Counted from the first letter of the stretch, positions 16,331 to 25,272 are shown. The stretch: 64,000 nt of DNA from Burkholderia sp. Bp9142 (GCF_003853415.1 NZ_QTPP01000015.1:62001-126000), one strand, 5' to 3'. Program-made: numbers and translations. The notes: generated from the sequence alone by a model not told the origin.

Positions 16331-17293
16331 ATGATTCCCGACACCATGAACCTCAGCGCGGGGATGCGCGCCTTCATCGATACCGCGTCGTCGTTTGCCA
16401 GCGAGCACGACGACTGGCCATCGCGCAGGGCGGCGTTCGCGCGGCAATGTGCGCATTTCACGCCGCCCGCGCCGGACGGCGTGACCACCGTCGATCGCAC
16501 ACTCGGCGGCGTGCGTACGCGCTGCATCCTGCCGCCCGGCACCGCGCCGGCGCGGGGTTGGCCGGTGCTGGTGTTCTTTCACGGCGGGGGCTGGACAGCC
16601 GGCGACCACACGACGCACGACTGGTTCGCGTACGCATTGCTGTCACGTATCGATATTGCGGTACTGATGATCGACTACCGTCTCGCGCCGGAAGCGTGCT
16701 TTCCGGCGCCGATCGTCGACGGGCTCGCAGTGTGGGATGCGATGGCGTCGACCGGGCTGCCGCTGGATCTCACGCGGCGAGCCGTTGGCGGCGACAGCGC
16801 CGGCGGCACGCTCGCTGCCGCGCTGTGCATTGCGCTGAAACGGCGCGGCGCGGCGCAGCCGGCCGCGCAACTGCTGCTGTATCCGGTGCTGAGTGCGCGT
16901 AGCGACTTCGTTTCGATTCGCGAGAACGCGCATGCACCGATGCTGACCGCGCGCGGGTTGGCCGACTCGATCGCGCTGTATGTGCCGCGCGAGGCCGATC
17001 GGAACGATGCGCTCGCGATGCCGCTTGAGGGTGACGGCGATGGTGCGCTGGCGCCCGCGCTCGTCGCGGTCGCGCAATACGATCCGTTGCGCGACCAGGG
17101 GTTCGCGTATGCGCAACGATTGGTGGCGGCCGGCGGCGAGTCGGTCGCATGGCACGGCGACGGGTTGGTTCATGCGTGCCTGCGCGCACCCTGGTTGCCC
17201 GAAGTCGATGCGATGTATGCGCACAGTGCGGCGTTTCTGCTCGAACGCGGACTGGCGTTGGCGCGAGGTCGCGTGGCCGATCGCGCGCTGTAG
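16331..17293 (+). CDS. Alpha/beta hydrolase, HSL-type esterase/lactonase
   Basis: 320 residues from ATG 16331 (an alternative ATG at 16346 is possible). It shows the hormone-sensitive-lipase family oxyanion motif FFHGGGWTAGD, then DYRLAPEACFPAP, the nucleophile elbow GGDSAGGTLAAAL, a late Asp in AVAQYDPLRDQG, and a His in GLVHACLR. Such enzymes hydrolyse short acyl esters; in sugar-acid clusters they can act as lactonases or deacylases. It is cytosolic, without signal peptide. The gene begins right after the terminator of the MFS gene, so its expression may depend on read-through or on a promoter within the terminator region. Confidence 0.87.
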   Translation: MIPDTMNLSAGMRAFIDTASSFASEHDDWPSRRAAFARQCAHFTPPAPDGVTTVDRTLGGVRTRCILPPGTAPARGWPVLVFFHGGGWTAGDHTTHDWFAYALLSRIDIAVLMIDYRLAPEACFPAPIVDGLAVWDAMASTGLPLDLTRRAVGGDSAGGTLAAALCIALKRRGAAQPAAQLLLYPVLSARSDFVSIRENAHAPMLTARGLADSIALYVPREADRNDALAMPLEGDGDGALAPALVAVAQYDPLRDQGFAYAQRLVAAGGESVAWHGDGLVHACLRAPWLPEVDAMYAHSAAFLLERGLALARGRVADRAL

Positions 17294-17389
17294 ACGGGGT
17301 GTCAGGCGCGGGGGAAGAACGATCACGGGCCGGGTGGACCGGCGCCGCCGCACAATGATGCGCGAGCGACGGGCCGGCGGGTTGCAGGC

Positions 17390-18487
17390 TCAGCGCGCGC
17401 GCAGGAAGCGCGCGACGACATCCTCGTCGGGCGCAAGCCCGATGCCGGGCGTATCGGCGGCTTCGAAGCGGTGACCATCGCGAATCGGCGACAGGTCGAT
17501 CAGTTGCGCCGCCGGTTCGACGTACAGATACTCGAGCTGCATCGTTTCCGGGAACGCGGTCGCGAGGTGCAGCGTGGCAAGAAAGCCCGGGCCGAAGTAC
17601 GGGCTGTGCGGCAGCACGCCGAGCCCGTCATCGCGTGCAAGCGCAACGATATCGAGAAACTCGGTCACGCCACCGACCTTGCTGACGCTTGGCTGCAAGT
17701 AGTCGACTGCGCCTGCTTCGATTGCGTGCCGGAACTGGACGGCCGTACACCAGTTTTCGCCGGCCGCGATCGGCACGTGCCGGCCGCGTAGTCGCGCGAG
17801 CCGCGCAAAATCCTCGGGCGGGAACACCGGCTCCTCGAGCCATTCGATTCCGCCGAGTTCGCGCAGCCGCGCGAGATTGGCGAGTGAGGTCGCATCGTCC
17901 CATGCGCAATTCACATCGACCGAGACGGACGCGCGGCCGTCGATCGCCGCATGGCACGCTTCGATCACCGGCATCGCGATCTCGTGCAGCTTGATGTTGC
18001 AAAAGCCGTCGTCGAGCGCACGTCGGCACATTGCTGCGGCCGCATCCGCGTGTCCATAGCGCACGAGGCTTGCATAGGTCGTCAGCGAAGCCGGTGCCGT
18101 GCCGCCCAGCAACCTGTAGAGCGGCATGCGCGCGCGTTTCGCTGCGAGATCCCACAGCGCCATGTCGACACCGGAGATCGCGAACATCGTGATCCCGTAG
18201 CGGCCGAAGATGTGCAGTTGCAGCTGCGTTTGCCGCGTCCAGTCGGCGATCGACTCGATCGTCGCGCCTTCCGCGAGCGGCTTCACGCGCGTTTCGACGA
18301 CGCTGCACGTCGCATCGGCGACGAAGTATCCGAATGCCTCGCCCCAGCCGACGTTGCCGTCGGTATCCTCGACGCGGATCAGCACAGTTTCGAGCGTCTT
18401 CCACGCCGACGGCGTGATGCCGAGCCCGCTGCCGCCATCCTCGAACGGAATCTCGACGACGCGCGCCTCGACCGAGCGAATCTTCAT
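17390..18487 (-). CDS. Enolase-superfamily sugar-acid dehydratase (MR/MLE type)
   Basis: 365 residues with the mandelate racemase/muconate lactonizing enzyme layout: N-terminal capping domain (1-125) and TIM barrel. Visible active-site parts are IKLHE (Lys166, His168), metal ligands Asp191 (DVNCAWD), Glu219 region (WLEEP) and Glu244 (GEN), and a barrel His in LPHSPYFGPG (His294). The Asp that usually pairs with this His is Ser in QPSVSKVGG. Members dehydrate acid sugars such as galactarate or fuconate. Its ATG overlaps the stop of the upstream SDR gene (ATGA, 18484-18487), so it is coupled to that gene. Specificity cannot be read from the sequence. Confidence 0.88.
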   Translation of the reverse strand: MKIRSVEARVVEIPFEDGGSGLGITPSAWKTLETVLIRVEDTDGNVGWGEAFGYFVADATCSVVETRVKPLAEGATIESIADWTRQTQLQLHIFGRYGITMFAISGVDMALWDLAAKRARMPLYRLLGGTAPASLTTYASLVRYGHADAAAAMCRRALDDGFCNIKLHEIAMPVIEACHAAIDGRASVSVDVNCAWDDATSLANLARLRELGGIEWLEEPVFPPEDFARLARLRGRHVPIAAGENWCTAVQFRHAIEAGAVDYLQPSVSKVGGVTEFLDIVALARDDGLGVLPHSPYFGPGFLATLHLATAFPETMQLEYLYVEPAAQLIDLSPIRDGHRFEAADTPGIGLAPDEDVVARFLRAR

Positions 18488-19284
18488 GCCGGCCTCCGGA
18501 CGATCAGCGGTTGCGGCACGTAGGGGCCACCGACGAAGTCCGGGCCGCTCTCCGCAGGCATGCGTTCGCGCGGCACGAAGGTTGCAGCGAGGTGCGCGGA
18601 TGCGTCATCCTCCGGCATGTAGCCGAGCTCGGCCGCGCGCGCGTTCGCAAAAAAGGGCGCCGGGCAGCGCGACACGCCGTACACGACGTCGTGCGTGATG
18701 TCATCGTGCTCGATGCCGATTCCGATCAGTTGCGCGAGGTCGCGTCCGCTGACCCAGATGTGCTGGCGGCGGCCGTCGGCGACTTCGGTGTCCGCGTTGC
18801 CGATCCGGATCGACAGCGCCTTGATGCCGTGTCGATGCGCGTACAGCGCGCACGCCGCTTCGCCGAACACCTTGCTGAGCGCGTAGAAGCCGTCCGGCGC
18901 GACCTGTGCGTCGTCGCCGGCGAAGCCGTCGATCCGGTGATGTCCGACCACGTGGTGGCTGCTCGCGAACACGAAGCGACGAATGCCAAACTCGCGGCAC
19001 GCGTCGAGCAAAAGGAGTTGGGCCCGATAGTTCGCATCGAGGGTCGTCTCGAAATCGATATCGAGGCTGTAGCTGCACGCGAGATGCAGGATGCCGTCGA
19101 CACCTTCGGCGGCTTTGCGCACGAGCACCGGGTCGGCGATGTCGCCGGTCAGCGCGGTCTCATTGGTGGCGAGGCCGGTCGCCTCGCGCAGGTCGAGCAG
19201 CTTCAGGCGGTAGCGGTCGCGCAGGTACGGGCGCACCCGCGTCGCGACGCCGCCGGCCGCACCGGTCACAAGCAGGGTTTTCAT
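18484..19284 (-). CDS. NAD-dependent SDR, uronate/aldose dehydrogenase-like
   Basis: 266 residues from ATG 19284; a TTG five codons earlier is less likely. Extended-SDR features: TGAAGGVATRVRP nucleotide loop, LDLRE, LTGDIAD, LACSYS, FASSHHV, and the catalytic YALSK. It resembles uronate dehydrogenases that oxidise glucuronate or galacturonate at C1 to the aldarolactone with NAD. It is coupled with the enolase-superfamily dehydratase downstream and lies 85 bases after the Dabb gene, so a route from uronic acid to aldaric acid to keto-deoxy acid is plausible. Confidence 0.83.
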   Translation of the reverse strand: MKTLLVTGAAGGVATRVRPYLRDRYRLKLLDLREATGLATNETALTGDIADPVLVRKAAEGVDGILHLACSYSLDIDFETTLDANYRAQLLLLDACREFGIRRFVFASSHHVVGHHRIDGFAGDDAQVAPDGFYALSKVFGEAACALYAHRHGIKALSIRIGNADTEVADGRRQHIWVSGRDLAQLIGIGIEHDDITHDVVYGVSRCPAPFFANARAAELGYMPEDDASAHLAATFVPRERMPAESGPDFVGGPYVPQPLIVRRPA

Positions 19285-19369
19285 CGGAGCGTGTCTCAAA
19301 TCATCGTTCGAATCGGAGCCGGCCGCGCTGGCGCGACCGGCATGAAAGGGCAGTGGACCCTTTCGGCAC

Positions 19370-19663
19370 TCATCGAGTGTAGTCGCAGGCGACCCACTCG
19401 AAGTACGTCTTCAGGTCCGCGACCAGCGCCTGGTGCGCGGGATGCGGCAGATAGCGCTCGACGGCCGCCGCGTCGTCGAACGTCGCTTCGAGCAGATAGT
19501 CCCAGCAGATCGGCCGATCGAGTTCGTTTGCCGACACCCGCCACGCGCGAATGAAGTCGATCTCGCGCGCGAGGCCGCGCATGCGTTCGACGAGCGCCGC
19601 TTCGCGTGCCGTGTCGGCGTCGACATGCGCGAGGCGCCGGAACATCACGACGTGCTGCATCAT
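19370..19663 (-). CDS. Dabb (stress-responsive alpha/beta barrel) family protein
   Basis: 97 residues from ATG 19663, with GGAGG upstream; the longer open frame to 19792 would overlap the dehydrogenase. It starts MMQHVVMFRRL and has FIRAWRVSANELD and YLLEATFDDAAAVERYLPHPAHQALV, the pattern of the dimeric ferredoxin-like Dabb fold (PF07876). Such proteins include small cyclases and unknown stress proteins and often accompany sugar catabolism genes. It overlaps the stop of the aldehyde dehydrogenase gene by a few bases (19660-19663) and is in the same operon. Confidence 0.85.
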   Translation of the reverse strand: MMQHVVMFRRLAHVDADTAREAALVERMRGLAREIDFIRAWRVSANELDRPICWDYLLEATFDDAAAVERYLPHPAHQALVADLKTYFEWVACDYTR

Positions 19664-21105
19664 GACGAGAGCCCTCCGCGATATGCGTCGAGCGCCCAGC
19701 CCGGCGCATCCTGCAACGCGACGGGGCGCAGGAAGCGCGCGATTGCCGTGTAGCCGACGGATGTCGTTTGTGGCTGGGTCGATGCCGGCCACGGGCCGCC
19801 ATGCTGCTGGGCGTCACACACGGCGACGCCGGTCGGCACGCCGCCGAACAGCACGCGGCCGCCGATGCGGGCCGCTGCGGCGGCGAGCGCGCGATGCTCC
19901 GGTGTGTCGTCGTTCGCGCCCCACAGCGTGACGGTTAGCGTGCCGTCGATCGCATCGAGCACGCGCAGCACGTCGGCGCTGTCGCGAACGCAGACGATCA
20001 GCGCGGCCGGACCGAACATTTCCTCGTGCAACGCGGGCTGCGCGACGAAGCTGTCGGCATCCGTTTCATACAGGCGCGGCGCGGGTGCCGCATCGTCGGT
20101 GTTGCTTGCGGGCGCCAGCCGCGTATGCACGCCGGGTTGCGCGGCGATCGCGCGCGACGCCTGTTCGAAGCCCGCGCGCATGCCTGGCGTCAACATCCGG
20201 TGCGGCGTCTGCCGCGCGAGTGCGCTCGCCAGTGCGGCGACAAAGCGCTCGCCGTCATCGTCGCCGCGCACCAGCAGCAGCCCTGGACTCGTGCAGAACT
20301 GGCCGCTGCCGAGCGCGATCGATGCGGCGAGCGTGGCAGCCGGCGTGTCGACGCCATCAGCGAGCGCGGCCGGTTGCACGACGAGCGGGTTGATCGAGCC
20401 GAGTTCGCCGTAGAACGGTACCGGCCGCGGCCGCGCATTCGTCGCGCGCCACAGCGCGACGCCGCCCTGATACGAGCCGGTGAATGCCACCGCGGCGATC
20501 GCCGGATGCGACACCAGCGCGGTGCCGGCGTCGCGCGACACCTGGTCGACGAACGCGATCACGCCGGCCGGCAACGCCTGCTCGCGCAGCACGTCGGCGG
20601 CAAGCGCATGCACGCGCCGCGACAGCGAAGGATGGCCGGCGTGCGGTTTCACGACGACGACGCAGCCGGCCGCGAGGGCGGATGCCGTATCGCCGCCGAG
20701 TACGGAGAACGCGAACGGGAAATTGCTCGCGGAGAACATCGCGACCGGGCCGAGCGGTTCAAGCACGCGCGTCAGCCGCGGGCGGCCGACGGGCGGTGTG
20801 CCGGCCACGGCCACGTCGTCGAGCGTCGAGAACGGTGCGCCGGCGTCGACGCGTTCGGCGAAGCCGCGCAACTGGAATGCCGTGCGCGCAAGTTCTCCGT
20901 TCAGCCGGGCATGACCGAGATGCGTTTCGTCGTTGGCGAGCTCGACGAGCTCGGCGGCGTGCCGCTCGAGCGTGTCGGCCAGTCCGCGCAGCAATGCACT
21001 GCGTACGGTCGCAGGCGCGGTGGCGTACGAGATCTGAGCGTCGCGGGCGAGCGCGACGGCATGCTCGATCGCGGGGAATGCGGTGTGACCGGTGATGGCA
21101 TTCAC
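19660..21105 (-). CDS. Aldehyde dehydrogenase, alpha-ketoglutarate-semialdehyde type
   Basis: 481 residues from GTG 21105, overlapping the previous stop (GTGA). The sequence has ASNFPFAFSV (Asn128), VVVKPHAGHP (Lys153), AFTGSYQGG, YGELGSINP (Glu234) and QFCTSPGL (Cys271), the pattern of NADP-linked 2,5-dioxopentanoate (alpha-ketoglutarate semialdehyde) dehydrogenases. That reaction yields 2-oxoglutarate at the end of non-phosphorylating pentose and aldarate routes. All catalytic residues are present. Its place beside the dehydratase and SDR supports this role, but the enzyme that would supply the semialdehyde (a KDG-dehydratase of the DapA family) is not adjacent. Confidence 0.87.
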   Translation of the reverse strand: MNAITGHTAFPAIEHAVALARDAQISYATAPATVRSALLRGLADTLERHAAELVELANDETHLGHARLNGELARTAFQLRGFAERVDAGAPFSTLDDVAVAGTPPVGRPRLTRVLEPLGPVAMFSASNFPFAFSVLGGDTASALAAGCVVVVKPHAGHPSLSRRVHALAADVLREQALPAGVIAFVDQVSRDAGTALVSHPAIAAVAFTGSYQGGVALWRATNARPRPVPFYGELGSINPLVVQPAALADGVDTPAATLAASIALGSGQFCTSPGLLLVRGDDDGERFVAALASALARQTPHRMLTPGMRAGFEQASRAIAAQPGVHTRLAPASNTDDAAPAPRLYETDADSFVAQPALHEEMFGPAALIVCVRDSADVLRVLDAIDGTLTVTLWGANDDTPEHRALAAAAARIGGRVLFGGVPTGVAVCDAQQHGGPWPASTQPQTTSVGYTAIARFLRPVALQDAPGWALDAYRGGLSS

Positions 21106-21554
21106 GCTTGCGGCTCCAGATGGTAGCCGCGGCCCGCATAGTCGAATTCGACGATCTCGTTGATCGCGACCGTCTTGTCGGCAGGAGCTGCGTAATACGC
21201 GCGGATCTCCTTGATCCGGCCGGATTCCGGCTCGAAGACGTACCACTCGTCGCCGCGCAGCGCGGTGCCGAGCTTCGTCTTCCAGTGCGTCCACTCGATG
21301 ACCGCTTCGTGCGAATCGTGCGATACGAGAATCTTTTCGATTGTCCACCGCGAGCCGAGCTCCGCGACGCACCATTGCCACTTGCGCGCGATGGTGTCCG
21401 CTCCACGCCACGGAATATCGGGCAGCCCGGCCGGAAAGTAATGGACGGCATCGGGGGTGAAGCACGAAACGAGCTTGTCGTAATCGGCTTCGTTGCATGC
21501 ATCGAAGTAGCGGCGAATCAGTGCCGCGTATCGGGCGGGATCGAATTCTGCCAT
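21102..21554 (-). CDS. SnoaL-like/NTF2-fold protein
   Basis: 150 residues from ATG 21554 behind AGGAGG. It reads as a nuclear-transport-factor-2-like cone: YFDACNEADYDKLVSCFTPDAVHYFPAG, then EKILVSHDSHEAVIEWTHWKT and an EIRAYYAAP tail. Such proteins are cyclases, isomerases or hydratases, often of polar small molecules; the residues do not settle a reaction. It precedes the aldehyde dehydrogenase, with stop and start overlapping, so it is likely made together with the sugar-acid enzymes. Confidence 0.83.
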   Translation of the reverse strand: MAEFDPARYAALIRRYFDACNEADYDKLVSCFTPDAVHYFPAGLPDIPWRGADTIARKWQWCVAELGSRWTIEKILVSHDSHEAVIEWTHWKTKLGTALRGDEWYVFEPESGRIKEIRAYYAAPADKTVAINEIVEFDYAGRGYHLEPQA

Positions 21555-21644
21555 CGAGTGGCCTCCTCCTGGAATGGCGCGGCGGCGACACTGCACGCCG
21601 CACGTGGAATCACGCAATGAGTGTAGGAGTAGGGCGTCGGTCCG

Positions 21645-22595
21645 TCATCGGCCGCCATGGGGAGGAGGACCCGCGAGTTCCAGCATCTGGAACGATGCGT
21701 GTCCGACTGCCGGTTCCCATTCGAGCGACGCGTGCGCATCGAGCGTCGCGCCGGGCGCGAGCACGCGCGTGCCGGTGTCGCCGACGCCGGCCGCGGCGAG
21801 GTTGAAGCCGTTTGCGACGTGGCTGACCGGTTCCACGCAAAGGTATGGCGCACCGCGCGGCACATAGGCGACGAGGTGCGTTAGCGGTTCGCCGGCGCGT
21901 AGCCGCACGCGGCCGTTCGGGCGTTCGACGATCGCCTCGCCGCGCCAGTCGCTTGCGTAGACGGCACAGTCGACGTCGGACCAGTCGCGCGCGTCGAGCG
22001 TGGTTGGCCGCGTGCCGACTTGCGACGCGCCGGTGGGCAGGAAGTGGGTATCGAGTGTCCAGCGGCGACCTGCTTCGAAGCGGATCGTGGCGCCGGGTTC
22101 GGCAGCGAAGAACGGATGCCAGCCGAGCCCGGCAGGCATCGGACGCTCGCCTGCGTTGCGCACCGACATCCGCACGTGCAGCGTGCGTTGTTCGATCCGG
22201 AAGCCGAGTTTCGCATCGAACGGCCAGGGCCAGTGTTCGCCGTCGTAGCGCAGCGCGAGTTCGACGGCGTCGCCGGACTGCGCGACGACATCCCACGGCA
22301 ACGCGTGCGCGATGCCGTGCAGGGTGTTCGGCAGGTCGAGCGGGTGCGCCGGCAGCGCGTGGACTTCGCCGCCGAACGCCAGCTGCGCGCCGGCGATCCG
22401 GTTCGAATAGGGAATCAGCGGATACGCACCGGCTTTCGGCCAGCCGTGCGGCGGCGCGTTCCATGCGTCGAGCGGAACGACGAGATGCGTATCGCTATCG
22501 ATGGCAACGAGGCGGGTAACGCGCGCGCCGTGGTGCGGAGCAATCTCGGCGCGAAGCTGATCATTCGCGATGGTAAGGTGGGACGGAGCAGTCAT
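21645..22595 (-). CDS. Aldose 1-epimerase (mutarotase) family protein
   Basis: 316 residues, the galactose mutarotase supersandwich fold. Motifs visible are YPLIPYSNRIAG, LHGIAHALPWDVV (catalytic His), GLGWHPFFA and a C-terminal YLCVEPVSHVANGFN with the catalytic Glu. The enzyme interconverts alpha and beta anomers of aldoses, feeding the SDR-type dehydrogenase that prefers one anomer. It lies between the SnoaL gene and the IclR-propeller regulator on the same strand. The gene start has no strong ribosome site; the ATG at 22595 gives full length. Confidence 0.88.
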   Translation of the reverse strand: MTAPSHLTIANDQLRAEIAPHHGARVTRLVAIDSDTHLVVPLDAWNAPPHGWPKAGAYPLIPYSNRIAGAQLAFGGEVHALPAHPLDLPNTLHGIAHALPWDVVAQSGDAVELALRYDGEHWPWPFDAKLGFRIEQRTLHVRMSVRNAGERPMPAGLGWHPFFAAEPGATIRFEAGRRWTLDTHFLPTGASQVGTRPTTLDARDWSDVDCAVYASDWRGEAIVERPNGRVRLRAGEPLTHLVAYVPRGAPYLCVEPVSHVANGFNLAAAGVGDTGTRVLAPGATLDAHASLEWEPAVGHASFQMLELAGPPPHGGR

Positions 22596-22631
22596 CTTTG
22601 AAACCAGGTGAAGTCATGAAGGACAAGGGTT

Positions 22632-24215
22632 TCAGCTATCGATCGGCAGCCGGAGCAGATGGCCTGACAACGGCGCACTGGCCAGCGATTCGATCGGCTG
22701 CTGGTTGCGGTCGCTGGTGACGTAGATCGATGCGCCGGCTGCGTCCCGGACGAACGCGAGTCCGGTCGGCGCTGCCACGGGCAGGCTGACGATCCGATCC
22801 AGCGCGCCATCGTCGGTGAAGCGCATCAAGCTCCATCCGTCCTTCAGTGCGACCCAGATGCCGCCGCGGTCGTCGAGCGCGATGCCGGAAAGCCGGCCCG
22901 AGCCGGGTGGCATCGACGCGAACCGGCGCACGGTTGCGACGCCGCGCTGTAGCAGGTAGATCGTGCCGGACCCGGAGGCCGTCGCATACGCGCTCGCTCC
23001 GTCCGTAGACCATGCGAGGGCATCGATAATCTCGTTGAACTGCCAGCGCGCCTCAAAGCGGTCCGCGTCGTTGACGAAGCCGAGATGGCCGCCGCCGTCG
23101 CGTTGCAGCCAGCCCCAGACGCGGCCCGCCGGGTCGGCAGCCAGCAATGTCACTGTCGGATCGCACCAGACGCTCGGCCGGTTATGCGCGATGGACTCAT
23201 GATTCGCGTCGAGGAATAGATGGCGGCCGGCCTGCACGATCAGCAGTCCGTCCGGGTGGGGCTGCATACCGAAAATCGGCGCGTCGAGTTGCGCGACGAT
23301 CCTGTCCGTCCTGCCGTCGAATGCATGAATGGCAGGCGCGAGCGTATCGGCCCAATAGAGCAGCCCGCGCTCGGGAAAGTGTACCGGATGCGCACCATGG
23401 AATGCCCATGTACGGCTTGCGGCGGCCACCTCTGGTGGCTCGACGGCTGCACGTGCAGGCAGCAGCTGGCCGCCGACGCGGCGTGCGGCTTCCGCGAGCT
23501 CGGGCCCGAGCAATTCCAGCCGCGCGACGGACATCCGGTACGCGGGGCCGGCGACGCTTAGCGCGCCGCGGACGTGACCTTCGGTATCGACGATCGGCGC
23601 CGCGACGCAGCGCACGCCGAGCACGATTTCCTCGTCGTCGAACGCGAAGCCGCGCGTCGCGGTGATCCGCAACTCGTTTTGCAGCTGACGACGGTCGGTG
23701 ATCGTGCGCGGGGTGAAAGGCACGAGCGTGACGCTGCGCAGCAGTGCATCGCGCTCATCGCGAGGCATGCGCGATAGGATCGCTTTGCCTTGGCCGGTGC
23801 AGTAAACCGGCTTGCTGCGACCGAGCGCGGCCGCCGAGCGTTGCGAATGCGCACCGTCGCAGCGTTCGAGCGAGATCACTTCGTTGCCGTCTAGCGCGGC
23901 CAGATAGGTCGTCTCGCCGGTGAGGTCGCGCAGCGCGCGCAGTTCCGGCGTCGCAGCGGCAACGAGGTCCGGCATCAGGTACGCATTGCGAACGAGTTCC
24001 AGGTAGCGAAACCCGAGGCGGTAGACGCGATGACTTGCCTCGCGCCGCAGCAATCCATGCTCGATCAGCGTTGCGAGAATGCGGTACAGCGTCGTCTTCG
24101 GAAGGCCAGCCTGCTCAAACAGCTCGGCATTCGTCATGCCGCGCGGCGCGGCTCCCACGAGTTCGAGCACCGTCAGCGCCTTGCCGAGCGATGCGGTTCC
24201 GTCTCCGACACCCAT
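22632..24215 (-). CDS. IclR-family regulator fused to SMP-30/gluconolactonase propeller
   Basis: 527 residues, about twice the IclR length. Residues 8-65 form the winged helix-turn-helix (KTTLYRILATLIEHGLLRRE), 80-255 the IclR effector domain (GQGKAILSRMPRDE, VRCVAAPIVD), and 268-527 a six-bladed SMP-30-like propeller (LLYWADTLAPAIHAFDG, GIALDDRGGIWVALKDGW, PTGLAFV). The three divalent-metal ligands of active gluconolactonases are replaced: GESP-type Glu is GAHP (274-277), the Asn of NGLAWS is Asp398, and the Asp of PDG is Ser443. It is therefore probably a sensor, not a lactonase. It is divergent from the RraA-like gene and near the sugar-acid operon it probably controls. Start supported by AAGGTGG. 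Confidence 0.88.
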   Translation of the reverse strand: MGVGDGTASLGKALTVLELVGAAPRGMTNAELFEQAGLPKTTLYRILATLIEHGLLRREASHRVYRLGFRYLELVRNAYLMPDLVAAATPELRALRDLTGETTYLAALDGNEVISLERCDGAHSQRSAAALGRSKPVYCTGQGKAILSRMPRDERDALLRSVTLVPFTPRTITDRRQLQNELRITATRGFAFDDEEIVLGVRCVAAPIVDTEGHVRGALSVAGPAYRMSVARLELLGPELAEAARRVGGQLLPARAAVEPPEVAAASRTWAFHGAHPVHFPERGLLYWADTLAPAIHAFDGRTDRIVAQLDAPIFGMQPHPDGLLIVQAGRHLFLDANHESIAHNRPSVWCDPTVTLLAADPAGRVWGWLQRDGGGHLGFVNDADRFEARWQFNEIIDALAWSTDGASAYATASGSGTIYLLQRGVATVRRFASMPPGSGRLSGIALDDRGGIWVALKDGWSLMRFTDDGALDRIVSLPVAAPTGLAFVRDAAGASIYVTSDRNQQPIESLASAPLSGHLLRLPIDS

Positions 24216-24372
24216 ATTTCCACCTTCTGGGATTCGTCTGCTTGCCCTGCAGATCAGGTTGATTCATGTCTCCGACTTTATCAGTAGTATGAAATCCGTA
24301 CCGGCCTTCGGGCTGCCTGGGTTCCAGCATCTGGAACTCGTCCATCTTTTTCTTTCAGTACGGGGACAGGAC

Positions 24373-25158
24373 GTGACCATTCATTCGTATTCCGAGGGAC
24401 TCGATCGGGAGATCGATCGCACCGCTTACGTAAGCGACGAGACGCTTGCGCGGCTGGCGCAAGTCAGTAGCGGATCGCTGACGACGCAATTGTTCAAACG
24501 CGGGTTCCGCCAGCCGACGCTGGTCGGGTTGCGCGCGCTGAACCATGAGGTCAAGCCGTTCGCGGGCCGTGCGTACACGATGCGCTTCATTCCGGCGCGC
24601 GAGGACATCGATACCTACGGCACGATGACGACGAGGCCGAACGCGGACAACCTGCAATGGCAGGGCATCGAACAGGTGCGCGAAGGTGACGTGCTGGTGA
24701 TCGACAGCCGTGACGATCCGCGCGCGGCGTCAGCCGGCAACATCCTCGTTACACGCCTGCTGGCTCGCGGAGCGCGCGCTATCATCACTGACGGCGCGCT
24801 GCGCGACGGGTCGGAAATTGCCGCGATGTCGTTGCCGGCCTATGCGCGCGAGGTGACCGCGACGACGCGGATTTCGTATCACCACGTTGCCGATTTGCAG
24901 GTGCCGATCGGCTGTGCGGGCGTGGCCGTCTATCCGGGCGATGTGATCGTCGGTGACCGCGACGGCGTGACGGTGGTACCCGCGCATCTGGCCGAGGAAC
25001 TGGCCGACATCTGCGAGAAGCAGGACGACATCGAAACGTATCTGGCGTTGCGCATCGCGGCCGGCGAACCGCTGTGGGGCGTTTATCCGCCGAGTGCGCA
25101 GGCCTATGCGGATTATGAGGCGTGGGTGAAGAGCGGACGCGGCAGTGTATTGCGCTGA
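24373..25158 (+). CDS. RraA-like family protein (aldolase/regulator fold)
   Basis: 261 residues from GTG 24373. The core matches RraA/HMG-aldolase: [13 protein letters not shown], a [28 protein letters not shown] segment containing the Arg-Asp pair that binds Mg2+ and substrate in class II pyruvate aldolases, and [18 protein letters not shown]. Stand-alone members include 4-hydroxy-4-methyl-2-oxoglutarate aldolase; true RraA inhibitors of RNase E are shorter. The context is sugar acids, so a keto-deoxy-acid aldolase or decarboxylase is more likely than RNase regulation. It is transcribed away from the IclR-propeller regulator. Confidence 0.82.
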   Translation: MTIHSYSEGLDREIDRTAYVSDETLARLAQVSSGSLTTQLFKRGFRQPTLVGLRALNHEVKPFAGRAYTMRFIPAREDIDTYGTMTTRPNADNLQWQGIEQVREGDVLVIDSRDDPRAASAGNILVTRLLARGARAIITDGALRDGSEIAAMSLPAYAREVTATTRISYHHVADLQVPIGCAGVAVYPGDVIVGDRDGVTVVPAHLAEELADICEKQDDIETYLALRIAAGEPLWGVYPPSAQAYADYEAWVKSGRGSVLR

Positions 25159-25272
25159 CGAGGCGAGGGGCCGGCGTGCCGTGCACGAGTCGCACGCCGG
25201 ATGACGGTCAGGACAGCGCCGACTGACGAACGGACGCAGGAAACGCCGCGCGAGGCGGTGTTTTCTGGCAGG

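Noticed and set aside
20026..21126. Long plus-strand frame opposite the aldehyde dehydrogenase
   Set aside because: Low-complexity Arg/Ala composition and no motifs; the minus frame has complete catalytic residues.
24373..25158. RNase E inhibitor (true RraA)
   Set aside because: The protein is about 100 residues longer than RraA, carries the aldolase Arg-Asp pair and lies in a sugar-acid cluster.
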